Assembly (NCBI RefSeq): GCF_016904955.1
Contig: NZ_JADIKE010000039.1
Coordinates: 186,001 to 250,000 of the forward strand
Direction of reading: 5' to 3'
DNA length: 64,000 bases
Source of the DNA: Dyella flava
GTDB taxonomy: Bacteria; Pseudomonadota; Gammaproteobacteria; Xanthomonadales; Rhodanobacteraceae
The notes under the pieces are model-generated. The model did not search any database. It was not told the origin of the DNA and was given only the letters and a program-made list of their open reading frames with translations. Numbering within the stretch: position 1 is the stretch's first letter; every line of letters starts with the position of its first letter. Position numbers and translations under genes: made by a program. Positions 19,143 through 28,822 of this stretch are shown here, piece by piece.

Positions 19143-21335
19143 ATGTTGCCGTTGCGCCGCGCTGTCTTGCCGTTGGCTGTGTTGATGTCGTTGACTTCGG
19201 TCCCGTCCGCCTTCGCGCAGGACGATGCCAGTCAAAGCCAGGGGCTTAATCAAAGCCAGGGCGCCAAGAAAGCCACCAATCTAGAGGCGGTGAACGTGAT
19301 CGCCAACGATTGGCGGAAATATCTCAAAGCCAAGTTGATGTACCAGATGCCGGAGGTGGACGGTCCCAAGATCACCGTCACCAAGAAAACCACGGTGACA
19401 CATCTGGACAACCAACCCACGGTGATCGGCAATAATCTCAACCAGGTCTTCGCGCGTACGCCGGGCGTGCTTGTTTCCGAGCAGCCGACACCGACGCAAT
19501 TCAACTTCAGCTATCGCGGTATCGGCAATCCGCAGGAATCGGAATTCGTGCTGGTGATGCAGGACGGTATTCCGCTGGAAGGCGACTGGATCGGTTTTCC
19601 CACGCTGTATGCGTTCCCGATGACGCAAAGCCTGGCGGACGTACAGCTGATCCGTGGCGGCTCCAGCTTGATGTACGGACCCGAACCTGAGCCGGTGATC
19701 AATCTCGTGTCCAAGCGGCCCGCTCCCGGCACGCCGCTGACGGTGAGCACCGAGAACGTGGTCGGCGAGCATGGTCTGCTTTCCAACTACAACGTGATCG
19801 AGCGCAATCAGGGAGCATGGGCATTCCGCGCCGACGCCGGCTACGTGCATAGCGATGGCACGCGCGCGGACGATGGCTCGCAAAATCGCCAAACCGATCT
19901 GTACCTGGCCTACAAGCCGGACGAGCATCAGCAATGGTGGATCGATTTTCATGCCATCAGCACGGTATCCGGCAATCCAGGATTGCTGAGTTACACGCAA
20001 TGGCAGCAGGATCCGCGCACCGTCACCACGCCGTATAACCGCAACTGGGTCAATCGCGATCAGCTGGTGCTGGGCCATACGCGTGATCTGGGCCATAACT
20101 GGTCGCTGGAAGCCAAGTTGTGGTTCACCTACCAGGATCTGGTCAGCCGTACGGCGAATGCGCAACTGCCCGGACAACCGCCGCCGAGCAGTACCACGCT
20201 GCAGGACGAGGCCTTCCGCACTTACGGTACGGATATTCGTCTGCGCAAGAACTGGGGGCAGGGCAATGCCTTCACCGTAGGCACGGTGCTGTACCACGGC
20301 AATGATCCATTCCGGCAATGGAGCAGCCCGGATCTAATGGTGGCGCGCGACGATCACAGTGGTACACAGATCCTCAATGAGAATCGAAATTCGCAGTACG
20401 AATCGCTGTTCGCCGAGAACGTCTTCCGTTTGCCGCATCGCATCCACTTCGTGCCTTCGGTGCGCCTGGAGAACGAGCGCATCGCCGTGGATGAAACCGT
20501 GCGCCCACCGTTCCTGTCGCGCCCGCTGATCAACGAAGCTGACAGCCGTCATCTGCCGCTGTTCGGTCTCGGGCTGGGCAATGATTTCGGCCACGGCAAT
20601 GAAACCTATTTCAACGTATCGCAGGGCTGGCGCCCGCTACGCTATTTTGATATTGCCTCACCCTTCAGTAACCTGCTGCCGGGTCACGCCGCGCAACTGT
20701 CCAAATCGGTGTCGTGGGAAGCCGGTGTACACGGCGCGCCGGTAACCGGCTTGTATTACGACGTGAGCGTATTCTGGGTTGATTTCAAGAATCGCCTGGA
20801 AACGGAGTACATCAATGAGATCGACACGATCGAGGTGAACACTGGCGACACGCGCAGCCGAGGTCTGGAAGCACAGCTCGATTACGATTTCTTCGCGCCG
20901 ACCCAATGGGCCACGCAAGGGCAGCATCTGGAAGCGTTCTTCAACGCCAGCCTGCTCAACGCCCGCTACACCGCTAGCAGTATCCCGGGGCAGGTGGGCA
21001 AGACGCCGGCCTTTTCGCCCGACTATCTGCTGAAAACCGGTATCACCTGGCGCAATGAGCGGGTCAAGCTGAGCCTCACCGCGGTGTCATCGGCGGCGCA
21101 GTACTGGCAGGATTCCGATCAATCCTACGGCAGCGGCGAAACCTTCATGCCGGCGCGCATTCCAGCCTATACGGTGGTGGATCTTGCCTCGGACTGGCAG
21201 TTGAACCATTCGCTGCGCTTGCTGGCGGGCATCAGCAATCTCGGCAATCGCCATTACTTCGATCGCGTTTGGGACAACGGCTTGGAGCCGGCGTTTGGCC
21301 GGACTTGGTATACGGGTTTTGCGTTGACTTACTGA
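19143..21335 (+). CDS. TonB-dependent outer-membrane receptor
   Basis: A 730-aa receptor with a signal peptide (residues 1-25, ending SAFAQ). The N-terminal plug domain (about 75-190) has NNLNQVFARTPGV, FSYRGIG, VLVMQDGIPLEG and IRGGSSLMYGP; a beta-barrel runs to the C-terminus, which ends in alternating aromatic residues (WYTGFALTY). Such receptors import siderophores, vitamins, sugars or peptides using TonB energy. The plug style is closest to FecA-like ferric-chelate receptors, but the ligand cannot be fixed from sequence. It is 71 bp upstream of a second propeller gene on the same strand, so the two are probably co-transcribed. The start at 19143 is chosen for the signal peptide. Confidence 0.92.
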   Translation: MLPLRRAVLPLAVLMSLTSVPSAFAQDDASQSQGLNQSQGAKKATNLEAVNVIANDWRKYLKAKLMYQMPEVDGPKITVTKKTTVTHLDNQPTVIGNNLNQVFARTPGVLVSEQPTPTQFNFSYRGIGNPQESEFVLVMQDGIPLEGDWIGFPTLYAFPMTQSLADVQLIRGGSSLMYGPEPEPVINLVSKRPAPGTPLTVSTENVVGEHGLLSNYNVIERNQGAWAFRADAGYVHSDGTRADDGSQNRQTDLYLAYKPDEHQQWWIDFHAISTVSGNPGLLSYTQWQQDPRTVTTPYNRNWVNRDQLVLGHTRDLGHNWSLEAKLWFTYQDLVSRTANAQLPGQPPPSSTTLQDEAFRTYGTDIRLRKNWGQGNAFTVGTVLYHGNDPFRQWSSPDLMVARDDHSGTQILNENRNSQYESLFAENVFRLPHRIHFVPSVRLENERIAVDETVRPPFLSRPLINEADSRHLPLFGLGLGNDFGHGNETYFNVSQGWRPLRYFDIASPFSNLLPGHAAQLSKSVSWEAGVHGAPVTGLYYDVSVFWVDFKNRLETEYINEIDTIEVNTGDTRSRGLEAQLDYDFFAPTQWATQGQHLEAFFNASLLNARYTASSIPGQVGKTPAFSPDYLLKTGITWRNERVKLSLTAVSSAAQYWQDSDQSYGSGETFMPARIPAYTVVDLASDWQLNHSLRLLAGISNLGNRHYFDRVWDNGLEPAFGRTWYTGFALTY

Positions 21336-21351
21336 TTTTTGAACATCGCTC

Positions 21352-21371
21352 CGCTCTCCCGAAGGGAGAGC
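21352..21371. repeat. short palindromic element
   Basis: GCTCTCCC and GGGAGAGC around GAA lie between the TonB receptor stop and the next start. It is the compact form of the window's recurrent palindrome. Confidence 0.5.
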
Positions 21372-21406
21372 AAGTAAGTCAGCTTCACTTTTACGCGGGG
21401 GTCATC

Positions 21407-24400
21407 ATGTCGACACGCGCCTTAGTTCGTTCTCTTTCCGTCATGGCCGGTATGTGGCTGCTTGCCAGCGCTGTGCCACTGCATGCGGATGCGCCGCCGC
21501 CGGCCGGCGTGGGCGCCGCGTTCGAATGGCGTTTGGTCGGCCCTTACCGCGGCGGCTGGGCCACCATGGCGGCGGGTGATCCCTCCCGGCCCGATACGTT
21601 CTACATAGGCACCGCCGGTGGCGGTGTGTGGAAAACCAACGATGCTGGCCGCACCTGGCAGCCGACCTTCGATGCCATGTTCGCCGCGCCGATCGGTGCC
21701 ATCGCCGTTGCGCCGTCCGACCCGAACGTGATCTACGCTGGCTCGGGCCAGGTTGCCGCGCGTTATGACGTGGCCGCCGGCAACGGCATGTATCGCTCCG
21801 ATGACGGGGGCAAGAGCTGGAAACACATCGGGCTGATCGAAAGTAAACATATCGGGCGCATTTTGGTCGATCCGGACGACGCCAACACCCTGCTGGTCGG
21901 CGTGCTCGGCCATTACTTCGGCCCGAACAGGGAGCGCGGTGTCTACCGATCCACTGATGGCGGCAAAACCTGGACGCAAACCTTGTTCATCGACGCCGAT
22001 ACCGGTGTGGTGGATCTGGCAGCAGATCCGGCCGATCCACAGACCGTCTACGCCGCGGCGTGGCAGGTGCGCAATTATCCGTGGCTCTCGTATTTCGAGC
22101 CGAACGCGGGACCGGGTAGCGGGCTGTACAAATCCACCGACGGTGGCCGCAGTTGGAAGCGAGTCAGCGGCAGCGGATGGCCTGACGGTACGCTGGCGCG
22201 TATCGGTATTGCCACGGCCAGCGGCCATCGCGTGTATGCGGTGGTGAACTCCGCCAAACCCAGCAAGGACAGTGGCCTGTATCGCTCCGACGATGGCGGC
22301 GCGACCTGGCAGGCGGTAAGTCATGAATCGTGGCTGCCGAACGATTACTTCAGCCGGCTCACGGTCGATCCGAATAATCGTGACCGTCTCTATTCCGCCG
22401 GACAGTCGATCCGGCGTTCTGAGGATGGCGGCAAGCATTGGGAAATTTTCAAGGGTGCGCCGGGTGGCGACGACTACCATTTCCTGTGGATCGATCCACG
22501 CGACTCGCAACGTATGATCGCGGCAAGCGATCAGGGCGCCGTGGTTACCGTCGACGGTGGCGTTACCTGGAGCAGTTGGTACAACCAGCCGACGGGTCAG
22601 TTCTATCACCTTGCCACCGACAACCAGTTTCCGTATTGGATCTATTCCGGTCAGCAGGATTCAGGCACGGTCGGCATTGCCAGCCGCAGCGATTACGGCG
22701 CCATTTCCTACCGCGATTGGCGTCCTGTGGGTGGTGACGAGCGCGATTACGATATTCCGTACCCGAACGATGCCGACATCGTATTCGGCTCGGGTCTCGG
22801 CGGACGCGTATCGCGCTGGGACCGCCGCACGGGCGTGGTACAGAACGTCGCGCCTTGGCCGGTGAGCAGCTACGGACAGCGTCCCACCGATTTCAAATAC
22901 CACTACACCTGGATTACGCCGATCGCTTTCTCGGCGAAACCGCCTTACGCGCTGTATCTGGGCGCGCAAGTGCTTTTTCGCACCACGGATCAAGGGCAGC
23001 ATTGGGATGTCATCAGTCCCGACCTCAGTGCGAAGAAGGCTGGCGCCACGGGGTGCGAGGGCAATCCCTCGGCGCAGCAGGCGCGCGATTGCGGTTATGG
23101 CGTGATTTACAGCATTGCGCCATCGCCTTGGACGAACGACGAAATCTGGATCGGCACCGACGACGGCGCTGTCCGGCTTACGCTTGATGGCGGCAAGAAT
23201 TGGCAGGACGTCACGCCGAAGGATCTGCCCCATTGGGGCATCGTCAGCTCGCTCGACGTGTCTACGTTGCACGCAGGCACCGCCTATGCCGCCGTCGACA
23301 ATCACCGGCAGGATGATTTTCGGCCGCACGTATGGCGCACGCATGATTACGGTAAAACCTGGACGGATATTTCCGCGGGTTTGCCAGAAGACGATTTCGT
23401 AAGCGTCGTGCGTGCCGATACGCAGCGCGAAGGTCTGCTGTTTGCCGGCACCGATCGCGGGATATTCGTATCGTTGGATGATGGCGCGCATTGGCAATCG
23501 CTGCAGCGTAACCTGCCCACAGCATGGGTGCGCGATCTGACGATACACGGCGATGATCTGATCGCCGGCACCCAGGGTCGCGCGATCTGGATTCTCGACG
23601 ACATTACTCCCTTGCGTCAGGCTGGCGTCGATGCCGCGCGCAGAACTATGCTCTTTACACCAGCCAGCGCCATCCGCGTGCGCGCCAACGAAAACCGGGA
23701 CACGCCGCTGCCGCCGGATGAGCCGCTCGGCAAGAATCCACCCGCCGGCGCCATCATCGACTACCAATTGGCGAACGCCGCCAAAGGACCGGTGACGTTG
23801 GATATTCTCGACAGCAGCGGCAAGCTGGTGCGCCACTTCTCCAGCGCGGACAAGCCCGAAGTTCTGCCCGCCGAACGCTATTTCCAGAAAGGCTGGCTCG
23901 GTTCGCCGCAAACATTGGGCACCAGTGCGGGCGCACATCGTTTCGTATGGAATCTGCGTTACCCGCGTCCGCAGGCCTTGCTCTACGGTTACAGCATCGC
24001 TGCTACCTGGGATTCCGATACGCCGTTGACGCCGGAAGGCCCGTTGGTATTGCCGGGCAGGTACGACGTCGTGCTGACTGTCGATGGAAAGTCTTATCGC
24101 GCACCGTTGAATGTGGCGACGGACCCGCGCGTGACGCTCGACCAGCAGACGTTGGCTGCGGGGCTGGCCTTCTCGCAGGAAGTCGGCATTGCTTTGCAGC
24201 AGGTGTGGCAAACCCACGGTGAGGTGGACGCCGTGCGTGATCAGCTCGATCAAGCGGAGGAGAAGCTCGGCAGCGATGCCGCGCATCAATCACTGCGCGA
24301 AGCTATCGACGCGTTCCGCAAGCAAACCGATCCGCTCGTATCCGGGGACGGCGAAATGTCCACCAACTTGGAAGCCATGAACGACGCGCTCACCGCCATC

Positions 24401-24631
24401 GCCACCGATATGGAAGGTGCCGACCGCGCCCCGACGGACGGGCAGCGGCAGGCCTTTGACGAGTACAAGTCCAATCTGGACAAGGCCATCGCACAATGGC
24501 AATCGATGCGTGGCAAGGATCTGCCGGCGCTCAACGCCCGGCTGCATGTGGCGGGGATGAAAGCGATCACGGTACCGGCGGCGAATCAGATTCACGCCGA
24601 AGCGCCGGTCGATTCAGACGATGTGCCCTGA
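21407..24631 (+). CDS. large secreted BNR/VPS10-type beta-propeller protein (second copy)
   Basis: 1074 aa, with a signal peptide (about 1-28, ending LHADA) from the ATG at 21407. The architecture parallels the first copy: WRLVGPYRGGWAT, GGVWKTNDAGRTW, GMYRSDDGGKSW, GVYRSTDGGKTW, then a shared central block (NQPTGQFYH, QQDSGTVG versus QQDSGAVA). An Ig-like region and a helical tail (about 930-1050) follow. The two copies are similar along their whole length and must come from duplication or shared ancestry. The gene follows the TonB receptor gene by 71 bp. A role in binding or processing a polymer or peptide before uptake is plausible, but this is inference. Confidence 0.88.
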   Translation: MSTRALVRSLSVMAGMWLLASAVPLHADAPPPAGVGAAFEWRLVGPYRGGWATMAAGDPSRPDTFYIGTAGGGVWKTNDAGRTWQPTFDAMFAAPIGAIAVAPSDPNVIYAGSGQVAARYDVAAGNGMYRSDDGGKSWKHIGLIESKHIGRILVDPDDANTLLVGVLGHYFGPNRERGVYRSTDGGKTWTQTLFIDADTGVVDLAADPADPQTVYAAAWQVRNYPWLSYFEPNAGPGSGLYKSTDGGRSWKRVSGSGWPDGTLARIGIATASGHRVYAVVNSAKPSKDSGLYRSDDGGATWQAVSHESWLPNDYFSRLTVDPNNRDRLYSAGQSIRRSEDGGKHWEIFKGAPGGDDYHFLWIDPRDSQRMIAASDQGAVVTVDGGVTWSSWYNQPTGQFYHLATDNQFPYWIYSGQQDSGTVGIASRSDYGAISYRDWRPVGGDERDYDIPYPNDADIVFGSGLGGRVSRWDRRTGVVQNVAPWPVSSYGQRPTDFKYHYTWITPIAFSAKPPYALYLGAQVLFRTTDQGQHWDVISPDLSAKKAGATGCEGNPSAQQARDCGYGVIYSIAPSPWTNDEIWIGTDDGAVRLTLDGGKNWQDVTPKDLPHWGIVSSLDVSTLHAGTAYAAVDNHRQDDFRPHVWRTHDYGKTWTDISAGLPEDDFVSVVRADTQREGLLFAGTDRGIFVSLDDGAHWQSLQRNLPTAWVRDLTIHGDDLIAGTQGRAIWILDDITPLRQAGVDAARRTMLFTPASAIRVRANENRDTPLPPDEPLGKNPPAGAIIDYQLANAAKGPVTLDILDSSGKLVRHFSSADKPEVLPAERYFQKGWLGSPQTLGTSAGAHRFVWNLRYPRPQALLYGYSIAATWDSDTPLTPEGPLVLPGRYDVVLTVDGKSYRAPLNVATDPRVTLDQQTLAAGLAFSQEVGIALQQVWQTHGEVDAVRDQLDQAEEKLGSDAAHQSLREAIDAFRKQTDPLVSGDGEMSTNLEAMNDALTAIATDMEGADRAPTDGQRQAFDEYKSNLDKAIAQWQSMRGKDLPALNARLHVAGMKAITVPAANQIHAEAPVDSDDVP

Positions 24632-24792
24632 TCAGCCATTGAGAAGCGGCGGTGGGGCGGTTCTAGCACCGCGAATTCAGCTCGCCAGGTGCTGGATTCG
24701 TCAAAGCCGAGTTCGGCCATGCGCCGGACTCGGCAAGTTGAGCAAGTACGGAACAGCACTTTCTTGTCATTCACCAAATCCACATAGCGCAT
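24592..24792 (-). CDS. possible small protein of unknown function
   Basis: A 66-aa frame, with its last 40 bases overlapping the 3' end of the propeller gene. It carries a CSTC pair near residue 17 followed by RVRRMAELGFDES, which resembles a small metal-binding or regulator-like fold. There is no good ribosome-binding site at normal spacing (GAG abuts the ATG; AGAGG is about 15 bases upstream). I treat it as a candidate only. Confidence 0.3.
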   Translation of the reverse strand: MRYVDLVNDKKVLFRTCSTCRVRRMAELGFDESSTWRAEFAVLEPPHRRFSMADQGTSSESTGASA

Positions 24793-25046
24793 CTCGCTGT
24801 CATATTTCCTCTGACATATTGCACCGCACGATCGCGCGGCCGGTCATGCCGGCGTTTTTGACAATGCAAAAAACGCATGCGCAGGCGCAGTTAGCATCAC
24901 CTCATGCGGCATGTCAGCGGTCTCATGCTGCGAAGCGGTAAGAGATGATGATTGAAATCACCGGCTCTGCCGTTTTTAGGCTAGAGTCGTGTGCATCACC
25001 AACATGATCAGTTTGTTGTCCCGCGTTTAGATAAGGGGAGACGAGC
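24632..25046 (+). other. 415-bp region upstream of the formate gene cluster
   Basis: It holds the candidate reverse small frame (to 24792) and, further on, the probable promoter region of the OFA transporter gene. A weak pair TTGAAA (24952) / TAGGCT (24977) is visible, and AAGGGGAG stands about 8 bases before the start at 25047. No known regulator site is recognised. Confidence 0.4.
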
Positions 25047-26690
25047 ATGACTGTCGTGCCTGAAGCTGTAACGGCGTCCGGGGGAAGATCGCCGGGATTG
25101 TTGGCAAGGGAACGCATCATTGCTGGGCCGCGCTTCAATCGCTGGCTGGTCCCGCCTGCGGCTTTGGCCATCCATTTGTGTATCGGCATGGCCTATGGTT
25201 TTTCGGTGTTCTGGCTACCGATGAGCAAACTGGTACCCGGTGCGTCCAGTTGCGAAAGCATCGGCTTTTTCGCGCAGCTTTTCGCTACCTCGTGCAACTG
25301 GACCGTGCCGGCGGTCACGCACATTTTCGAAACCTTCATCGCCATGCTTGGCATTTCGGCCGCCATCTGGGGCGGCTGGCTGGAGCATGCCGGTCCGCGT
25401 AAAGCCGGCTTTATAGCGGCTTTGTGCTGGGGTGGGGGGCTGATCATCGGCGGTATCGGTGTGTCGATGCATCAGTTGTGGCTGACCTTTCTGGGGTGTG
25501 GCGTGCTCGGCGGCGTAGGACAGGGATTGGGCTATATCACGCCGGTATCGACCTTGATCAAGTGGTTTCCGGACCGTCGTGGCCTGGCGACCGGCTTTGC
25601 GATCATGGGCTACGGTGGCGGGGCGATGATCGGCGCACCGATTGCGGTGGCGCTGATGGCGCGCTTCGCTCAAGGCGAGATACTCGGCGTGGCCAGCACG
25701 CTGATGGTGATGGGCGTTCTGTACTTCATTGCCATGTCGGCCGGCGCTTTCGGCTTCCGGGTCCCGCCGAAAGGCTGGACGCCAACCGGCTGGACCGCGC
25801 CGTCGACCGCCAGCAGCCTGATTACCCGCAACCATGTCCATCTGAATCGCGCCTGGAAAACGCCGCAGTTCTGGATGATCTGGATTGTGCTGTGCATGAA
25901 CGTGACGGCGGGTATCGGCGTGATTTCGATGGCCAGCCCGATGTTTCAGGAAGTGTTTGGCGGGAAGCTGCTCGGGCTGGCGTCCGCGACGGCGCTCACT
26001 GCCGCACAGAAAGCGGCGATTGCCGCGTCGGCAGCCGGACTGGTGGGATTGATCAGCCTGTTCAACAGCCTGGGGCGCATTTTCTGGGCATCCAGTTCGG
26101 ACTTCCTCGGCCGCAAGAACACCTACATCGTGTTCTTCGTGCTCGGCATCCTGTTGTATTGCAGCCTGCCGACGCTTGGGCATATGGGATTGGCCGGCAT
26201 GTTTGTGATTGCGGTGTGCATCATCATCTCCATGTACGGCGGCGGCTTCGCCACGGTGCCTGCTTACCTGGCCGACGTTTTCGGTACACAAATGGTCGGT
26301 GCGATTCATGGGCGGTTGCTGACGGCATGGTCGGTGGCGGGTATTGCCGGGCCGTTCCTGATCGCCGCCGTGCGCCAGGCGCAGCTCGATGCCGGTGTGG
26401 CGAAGAACCTGGTTTATGACCGCACGCTGTACATCCTGGCCGGTTTGCTGCTGATCGGCCTGATCGCCAACTTGCTGGTCAAGCCGGTCAAGGAAGAGCA
26501 CCATATGACCGATGAGGAGCTTGAGCGCGAACGCTCACTTCAGCATGAAGCCTCTCACCTTGCAGCCAATGCCGGCCAGGCCGCGCGCGGCGGTTTCGGC
26601 GTGGTGGGCATTGTCGTCTGGGCGCTGGTGGGCATTCCCTTCCTGATCGGTGTGTGGATTGCGCTCAGCAAGGCCGCCGTGCTGTTTTGA
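25047..26690 (+). CDS. OFA-family MFS transporter (oxalate/formate antiporter-like)
   Basis: A 547-aa twelve-helix major facilitator. The N-terminal half shows IHLCIGMAYGFSVFWLP and GGVGQGLGYITPVSTLIKWFPDRRG, the typical OFA loop; the C-terminal half shows YGGGFATVPAYLADVFG. The family moves small carboxylates such as oxalate, formate or lactate. An extra segment after helix 1 (about 58-90) is longer than in simple members. The stop overlaps the ribosome-binding region of fdsG, so it heads the formate dehydrogenase operon. That context favours formate (or a formate-yielding acid such as oxalate) as substrate. Direction of transport is not known. Confidence 0.9.
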   Translation: MTVVPEAVTASGGRSPGLLARERIIAGPRFNRWLVPPAALAIHLCIGMAYGFSVFWLPMSKLVPGASSCESIGFFAQLFATSCNWTVPAVTHIFETFIAMLGISAAIWGGWLEHAGPRKAGFIAALCWGGGLIIGGIGVSMHQLWLTFLGCGVLGGVGQGLGYITPVSTLIKWFPDRRGLATGFAIMGYGGGAMIGAPIAVALMARFAQGEILGVASTLMVMGVLYFIAMSAGAFGFRVPPKGWTPTGWTAPSTASSLITRNHVHLNRAWKTPQFWMIWIVLCMNVTAGIGVISMASPMFQEVFGGKLLGLASATALTAAQKAAIAASAAGLVGLISLFNSLGRIFWASSSDFLGRKNTYIVFFVLGILLYCSLPTLGHMGLAGMFVIAVCIIISMYGGGFATVPAYLADVFGTQMVGAIHGRLLTAWSVAGIAGPFLIAAVRQAQLDAGVAKNLVYDRTLYILAGLLLIGLIANLLVKPVKEEHHMTDEELERERSLQHEASHLAANAGQAARGGFGVVGIVVWALVGIPFLIGVWIALSKAAVLF

Positions 26691-26695
26691 GGTTG

Positions 26696-27205
26696 ATGTC
26701 AGCCATGAAACCCGCCAGGAACGTCGCCACATTGCCGCCGATCGACGACGCGCTGCGTGATGCCGTGCTGGCAGTCACCACCCGGCTGAAAGATCAGCCG
26801 GGTGCGCTGCTGCCGGTCTTGCACGGTATCCAGGCGGCGGTGGGTTATGTGCCCGAGGATGCGGTGCCACTGATTGCGCGCGAGATGAATCTGTCGCGTG
26901 CGGATGTGCATGGCGTGGTGTCGTTCTATCACTTCTTCCGTACACGCCCGGTCGGCAAGCGGGTGATTTATCTGTGCCGCGCTGAATCCTGCCAGGCAAT
27001 GGGCGCAACCAAGCTTGAGCAGCATGTGAAGCATCGCCTGGGCGTGGCTTTTCACGAAACAACCGCAGATGGCGAATACACGCTCGAACCGGTTTACTGT
27101 CTGGGCAATTGCGCCTGTTCGCCGGCCATGATGGTGGACGATGCATTGATGGGACGCGTCACGCCCGCAAGTTTCGACGCGTGGCTGGAGTCGGAGACGA
27201 CATGA
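26696..27205 (+). CDS. fdsG: NAD-dependent formate dehydrogenase gamma subunit (NuoE-like)
   Basis: A 169-aa thioredoxin-fold subunit with one [2Fe-2S] cluster. Its four ligands appear as C-x4-C (CRAESC) and C-x3-C (CLGNC), just as in NuoE. It passes electrons between the catalytic subunit and the FMN/NAD subunit in soluble FdsGBA enzymes. Two starts are possible, 26696 (GAGG 3 bases upstream) and 26705 (spacing 12). I chose 26696, which leaves 5 bases after the transporter stop. The stop overlaps the next start by ATGA, so the genes are translationally coupled. Confidence 0.93.
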   Translation: MSAMKPARNVATLPPIDDALRDAVLAVTTRLKDQPGALLPVLHGIQAAVGYVPEDAVPLIAREMNLSRADVHGVVSFYHFFRTRPVGKRVIYLCRAESCQAMGATKLEQHVKHRLGVAFHETTADGEYTLEPVYCLGNCACSPAMMVDDALMGRVTPASFDAWLESETT

Positions 27206-28767
27206 GCATCACCGTCTATGTACCCCGTGATGCCAGCGCGCTCTCGCTGGGTGCCGAAGCCGTGGCCCAAGCCATCGAAGCGGAAGCCGCGGTACGCAAG
27301 CTGGATGTACACATCGTGCGTAACGGTTCACGCGGGTTGTATTGGCTGGAGCCGATGGTGGAAGTGCAGACGGCCAACGGGCGCGTGGCTTACGGTCCGG
27401 TGCATGCGGGTGATGTTTCCGCCTTGTTCGATGCCGACTTTCTGCATGGCGGCGCGGATGTACTGGCGTTGGGTCCCACCGAAGACATTCCGTGGTTGAA
27501 GAGTCAGCAGCGTCTTACCTTTGCGCGTGTCGGTGTAGTGGATCCACGAAGCCTGGACGATTACCGCGCGCACGGTGGCTATCGCGGGTTGGAAGCGGCG
27601 TTGCAGATGGAATCTATAGCGATCGTGCAGGCGGTCACCGATGCCGGACTGCGCGGCCGGGGTGGTGCGGCGTTTCCTGCCGGCATCAAATGGAAAACCT
27701 GTCTGGATGCTCGCGCGGACCAGAAGTACATCGTGTGCAATGCCGACGAAGGCGATTCCGGCACGTTCGCCGATCGCATGGTGATGGAAGGCGATCCCTT
27801 CGTGCTGATCGAGGGCATGACCATCGCCGGACTCGCGGTCGGCGCCACGCAGGGCTATATCTATCTGCGCATCGAATACCCGCATGCACAGCGTGCGCTC
27901 GAAGCCGCCATCGAAGCGGCCCAGGCCGGCGGTTATCTCGGTGCCAATATCTGCGGCAGCGGCAAGCGCTTCCAGCTGGAAGTGCGCATGGCCGCCGGTG
28001 CGTACATCTGCGGCGAGGAGACATCGCTGCTGGAAAGTCTGGAAGGCAAGCGCGGGCAGGTGCGATTCAAACCGCCGCTACCGGCTATCGAGGGCTTGTT
28101 CGGCAAGCCGACAGTGATCAACAACGTGATCACGCTGGCGAGTGTGCCGATCATCCTCGAGCGTGGCGCGGCGTTCTATCGCGACTACGGCAGTGGCCGT
28201 TCACGCGGCACCCTGCCGCTGCAACTGGCGGGCAACGTCAAGCGGCCAGGATTGGTGGAGCGCGCGTTCGGCCTGAGCCTGCACGAGCTGATCGAAGACT
28301 ACGGTGGCGGCACGGCCAGCGGTCGTCCGGTACGTGCGGTGCAGGTGGGCGGTCCGTTGGGTGCTTACATTCCGGTGTCTCGACTCGACACGCCGATCGA
28401 CTACGAGGCGTTCGCTGCCATCGGCGGCATGGTCGGTCACGGTGGCGTGGTGGTGTTCGACGATACCGTCGACATGGCTGCACAGGCGCGTTTTGCGATG
28501 GAGTTTTGCGCCATCGAATCGTGCGGCAAGTGTACGCCCTGTCGCATCGGTTCGACGCGTGGTGTGGAAGTGATTGATCGCATTCTGGCCGGCGATGCGG
28601 CCGAGCGTGAGCGCAACGAGGTGCTGCTGCGTGATCTGTGCCAGACCATGCTGGCCGGTTCGCTGTGCGCGCTGGGTGGCATGGCGCCGTTCCCGGTGCT
28701 GAGCGCGATCGATCATTTCCATGAAGATTTTGAGCGAGCGCCGGCTTTCGACCCTCTGCCCCATTAG
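27202..28767 (+). CDS. fdsB: NAD-dependent formate dehydrogenase beta subunit (NuoF-like, FMN/NAD site)
   Basis: 521 aa. An N-terminal thioredoxin-like domain (about 1-110) precedes the NuoF core. GLRGRGGAAFPAGIKW binds FMN/NAD, NADEGDSGTFADR follows, and ICGEETSLLESLEGKRG is the second signature. The C-terminal [4Fe-4S] site is ESCGKCTPCRIG plus a later Cys in GSLCALGG. This subunit hands electrons from the iron-sulfur chain to NAD+. The ATG at 27202 overlaps the fdsG stop (ATGA). Confidence 0.94.
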   Translation: MSITVYVPRDASALSLGAEAVAQAIEAEAAVRKLDVHIVRNGSRGLYWLEPMVEVQTANGRVAYGPVHAGDVSALFDADFLHGGADVLALGPTEDIPWLKSQQRLTFARVGVVDPRSLDDYRAHGGYRGLEAALQMESIAIVQAVTDAGLRGRGGAAFPAGIKWKTCLDARADQKYIVCNADEGDSGTFADRMVMEGDPFVLIEGMTIAGLAVGATQGYIYLRIEYPHAQRALEAAIEAAQAGGYLGANICGSGKRFQLEVRMAAGAYICGEETSLLESLEGKRGQVRFKPPLPAIEGLFGKPTVINNVITLASVPIILERGAAFYRDYGSGRSRGTLPLQLAGNVKRPGLVERAFGLSLHELIEDYGGGTASGRPVRAVQVGGPLGAYIPVSRLDTPIDYEAFAAIGGMVGHGGVVVFDDTVDMAAQARFAMEFCAIESCGKCTPCRIGSTRGVEVIDRILAGDAAERERNEVLLRDLCQTMLAGSLCALGGMAPFPVLSAIDHFHEDFERAPAFDPLPH

Positions 28768-28790
28768 GGAGAGGGTAGGGTGAAGGAGCC
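28752..28790. repeat. short palindromic element inside the fds operon
   Basis: ACCCTCTGCCCC and GGGAGAGGGT surround ATTA, followed by AGGGTGAAGG. It overlaps the last codons of fdsB and lies before fdsA. A palindrome here could modulate the relative amounts of the two subunits. Confidence 0.5.
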
Positions 28791-28822
28791 TTCACCGTGT
28801 CGGTTTGAGGAGGTAGGTCCAT

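Noticed and set aside
22661..24289. 542-aa reverse open frame opposite the second propeller gene
   Set aside because: Antisense shadow with no motif; the forward gene is certain.
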